Shown in pieces: positions 61,084 to 64,000 of a DNA stretch of 64,000 nucleotides. The DNA lies in NCBI GenBank assembly GCA_964023275.1, contig OZ029923.1:9071685-9135684 (forward strand), in the 5' to 3' direction. A program made the translations under genes and the position numbers. The notes below the pieces were generated by a model that worked only from the letters and a program-made list of their open reading frames with translations, did no database searches and was not told where the DNA came from. Numbering within the stretch: position 1 is the first letter of the stretch; every line of letters starts with the position of its first letter. The stretch comes from Norana najaformis. Taxonomy: Eukaryota > Annelida > Clitellata > Crassiclitellata > Hormogastridae.

Positions 61084-61695
61084 ATGACGTACAAGAGTGT
61101 CTGGTGGTACCCAAACTATATCGAGTATGGTGCCGGTCTGAATTCTCCAAAGACATGGCCACAAGTGCAGCAGCAGTACCAACGTCCTCACGCTCTCTAC
61201 GACCTGCGATACTACGACTTGCCTGAGGAACAGTATGAGGAACGACTCCTGTATCGACTTCCAAGGCTGGGAATGCCTCAGTATAGAGCCCTCTTCAGAG
61301 ACCGCCCTCACACCATTCCGCGTCATTACCCCGATGTCAGCCCAGAGGGACAGCCCCTTGGTTTCCATGGAAGAATGTATTATGAAGATGGTCCCCCTCA
61401 GTTCAAATATCAGGGCCGGAGAAAAGATGAGGCTCACTGGCTGGGAAGGGATTCATATCGCCCTGTGATGGAAGATAGAAGGCTGCTGTCGACGAGAAGA
61501 AACTACGAGAGCTATCGAGGGATCAATCCAGAAAAACTGAGCTTGTCTGTTGATGCACGAGGTTCACCGTTTTGTGGGTGTGCCAACAATTACTTTGGAG
61601 TGTCGAAGGTAAACGAGCCATCGTCTAGGTTTGTCAGAAGTACGAGCACCGATAGCATCAAGAGACAGACGCAGGATGGGGTGGGACTGTTGTAG
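61084..61695 (+). CDS. Tyr/Arg/Pro-rich protein of unknown family, 203 residues
   Basis: Single uninterrupted frame starting MTYKSVWWYPNYIEYGAG and ending in a Ser/Arg/Thr-rich tail. Notable segments: WPQVQQQYQRPHALYDLRYY, DLPEEQYEERLLYRLPRLGM, FRDRPHTIPRHYPD and GSPFCGCANNYFG. No signal peptide, membrane span or catalytic motif was seen. The ATG at 61084 was preferred because a typical acceptor (TGTGCTTTCAG) at about 61051-61061 makes the in-frame upstream Met intronic; exon 1 would then be 5' UTR. AATAAA follows 43 bp after the stop. The composition (many Tyr, Trp, Arg and Pro; no repeats) resembles small microtubule inner proteins of cilia and sperm, and an STPGR gene lies 4 kb upstream. 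That is an inference; the family was not recognised. The codon pattern and the length of the frame in this stop-rich DNA support a real gene. Confidence 0.75.
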   Translation: MTYKSVWWYPNYIEYGAGLNSPKTWPQVQQQYQRPHALYDLRYYDLPEEQYEERLLYRLPRLGMPQYRALFRDRPHTIPRHYPDVSPEGQPLGFHGRMYYEDGPPQFKYQGRRKDEAHWLGRDSYRPVMEDRRLLSTRRNYESYRGINPEKLSLSVDARGSPFCGCANNYFGVSKVNEPSSRFVRSTSTDSIKRQTQDGVGLL

Positions 61696-61737
61696 GAGTC
61701 ACTGGCATGCACCAAAAAACCATTGATTCTATGAATG

Positions 61738-61743
61738 AATAAA
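61738..61743 (+). terminator. Polyadenylation signal AATAAA of the 61-kb gene
   Basis: Canonical hexamer 43 bp after the TAG at 61693-61695. Confidence 0.6.
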
Positions 61744-64000
61744 CAAACCCATCGATTCGCCGAGTTAATAAGTACAGTGAATTATACGAATGTTTGATCA
61801 GAGTACATTGTTTACTAACTGGCAAAGTGAGTGAGTTTTCTAGTTGGGAATATCTGAAGCTATGCATTTGATCAAAGTTAACCTATGCCTTGTAATAATT
61901 ATTTTACATTTGTTACTCATTTGTCAGAGACTCACATACCACCGTGACACTGTTTTGCATAATATTAGCTCTCATTAAATTAATACAGTATGAATAAGAG
62001 CATAATAAACTTTGATGATTAAGAATAAATTTTTGCAATTTAAAGTTTTTCCATATATAGTGCTGTTGTCATTGTTTTAACGAAGAAGAGCCTTCCTTTG
62101 GGTACTGATTTTATGTAGCTTACTTAGGTACCTTGTTACTGGAAGCTACCACCATGCAGTTCCATTCATAAACTATTGCTTGTGACATAGCACTTAAGTC
62201 AAGTGGATCATTACGGAGCTTTGGCCTTTAGTCTGATGACATGTGTTCTAGATTTCTCTTAATTTATTGTTATATGATTCCCCTGCTTTATGTTAATTAC
62301 GGCTGAGGAGCAAAATTTAAGACTGCAAAACAAGGCAAATTTCAAGCTGAACTATGTAATGTAATGCAAACTAGAGTAGAATTATAGGATTTGGGGCATA
62401 TCACTTGCCTCCTTGGTCAGGCCACACAAGGAGGACATATTGAATGAGCGATTATGTGATTACTAGTAATCAACTTCTGTACCGCCGCTACAATAACACA
62501 CTGTAAACTCTGCCACTGTCGTACTTGGGTGACGTCAGTTCCAAACCTGGAACAAGAAGAAAGGCGACGCTATCCATCTTTCTTATTGCAGTACGGCGTA
62601 AAAACACATTACCATACCAACACATGGTAGGCCTACACAATCGGTTTCAAGCAGTCATTGCTTGATCGGCATGTGAAACGGCAATAAAGTACTGGAATCG
62701 AGGAATAATGTGTTTCATTCAAATTCAGTTTTGATAAGCCAAGTTCACTCTCAATGATCCCAATTTAGTTCTGATGATCCAAGTCTACTTTTGATGATGC
62801 TAATAATTATTGCAGTCCATCTTTGGCTCGTAAAATTGATCCGATTGCTCATACGGATCCTGTGTTCAACATTTCGGCTTTATGGCTTGTCTAGCGTGTA
62901 GGCGAAATGGACCCGGGTGACCGTACACTAGACGTAAGAGCAGTCCGACACGCTCTGTTTACTCCGAAACTACATAGCGTGACATCGAGACAGGCAGTGC
63001 GTTACATAGGCTCTTGGTTGCAAGGCACGAGCAGCTTAAGTTTTTGTATCTAGGTCGCAAAACAAGGATTTAGGTTTATAATAATTAGATCCTGTTGTGT
63101 GGACTGCTGTGGCTTTGTCTGCGCTCTTCCAGAGTGTGGAGACATTCGCTAGAGAAGGCAGCAGATCGCGGGAAAGACCCGATTAATTCTTTGGATTTGA
63201 AATCAGGTGGGACTGTTATTCATTATTGCATCGCGACTGACACGAATTATTCAAGTTTAGAATTACTCTAGCGCAGTACTTAAGTGCATTTGAGTTAAAC
63301 AACAGGCAGGCCTACAGGCCTATACGTCTACATATATGGTGTAATAGTGTTCGCTCTTAACTTATTGCCACGCATGAATACCACTCAAGCCACTTCGTAC
63401 CTCTTATATAATTCCAAGCCCAATCACCACGTGGTTAATGCTCTGTATAGAGGCCTAATTGTGTCTTTGTACTACGTTTAGGCATAGGCCCTACAGGCCT
63501 AGGCATGTGTTTAAATTCATGACCCTTCGTTGTGCCAGTAAAAAGAATAGGGGTACCCAACAGAGGCGAAGGGAATGAGACCCTTTCAGAATCGTATTCG
63601 TAATTCCGAGATTTCTACAGCGCCCAACGAAAGCCGCGTTCCGGGGACCAGCTTATTCACAAAGGCGCTTAGTCAAAACCAAATCGATGGGCAAAAGGGT
63701 TCGGTTCTAGGGCAAGATTCAAAAGTCAGGCAGACAGCGTGGCAGCTACGGTGTTTGATATTGAAGCAGAAAGAGAGATAAGAGGACGAATGGGTGTCTA
63801 TACCCTAGCTATGACTCTGTAACCACTGGCGGTGACCGTAAAGTTATTCACCCCCTTGGTTCAACCTCAGCCTAACTCATTAATTGGTCGGTAGGTGACG
63901 GTAGAACTGCATCAGCCACCGTAATCATGCACTCAATGCCTATAATTTTGCTATGCGTAGGCGGCGTACGATTTGTACGTCTGAGAACTAGGTTGGGGAA
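61744..64000. other. Gene-free right end
   Basis: Unassigned AT-rich DNA with several TAGGCCTA-type palindromes (63300-63500) and a family D SINE at 63598-63745. No exon was supported on either strand. Confidence 0.55.
63598..63745 (+). repeat. SINE, family D
   Basis: It contains TCCGAGATTTCTACAGCGCC, ACCAGCTTATTCACAAAGGC, AATCGATGGGCAAAAGGG and GTCAGGCAGACAGCG. Confidence 0.7.

Overview
The window reads as nuclear DNA of an animal, most likely a marine invertebrate. Genes are sparse and split by introns with GT/AG borders and intact reading phase. The recognisable proteins are metazoan: a classical dynamin, an IER2/IER5-type immediate-early protein, and an ODF3/STPGR ciliary protein. The rest is mostly tRNA-derived SINEs, microsatellites and minisatellites. 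No bacterial operons, rRNA genes or CRISPR arrays were seen. The species cannot be fixed from the sequence alone.

Layout. (1) 162-14300, minus strand: 17 coding exons of dynamin, running off the left edge; the end of the GED and any proline-rich tail are missing. (2) 14.3-25.0 kb: gene-free, with SINEs, a (TTA)n tract, a 67-bp tandem array derived from a SINE tail, a near-perfect palindrome and a dead reverse transcriptase. (3) 25072-26031, minus: an intronless IER-family gene with a TATA box and CRE-like sites. (4) 26.1-41.4 kb: gene-free, with three different minisatellites packed into 28.4-29.9 kb. (5) 41.4-47.8 kb, plus: two tandem copies of a two-exon gene for a secreted peptide precursor, with a nearly identical signal-peptide exon and very different C-terminal peptides. 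(6) 50567-50929, minus: a candidate single-exon, signal-peptide-bearing, cysteine-containing precursor, head to head with (7) 51099-57395, plus: an ODF3-like STPGR-repeat gene whose first intron holds two inverted-repeat structures. One of these is an antisense copy of sequence just downstream of the gene's own stop. (8) 61084-61695, plus: a 203-residue Tyr/Arg/Pro-rich protein of unrecognised family, followed closely by AATAAA. (9) The rest, to 64000, is SINE fragments and unremarkable DNA.

The most novel element is the peptide pair at 41.6-47.6 kb: conserved leader, dibasic processing sites, divergent mature regions, and a stop in copy 2 that removes the C-terminal tail present in copy 1. 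The ODF3-like protein belongs to a ciliary/sperm-axoneme family; its neighbour at 61 kb may have a similar setting, but that is inference. All exon borders were read by eye and need transcript support.
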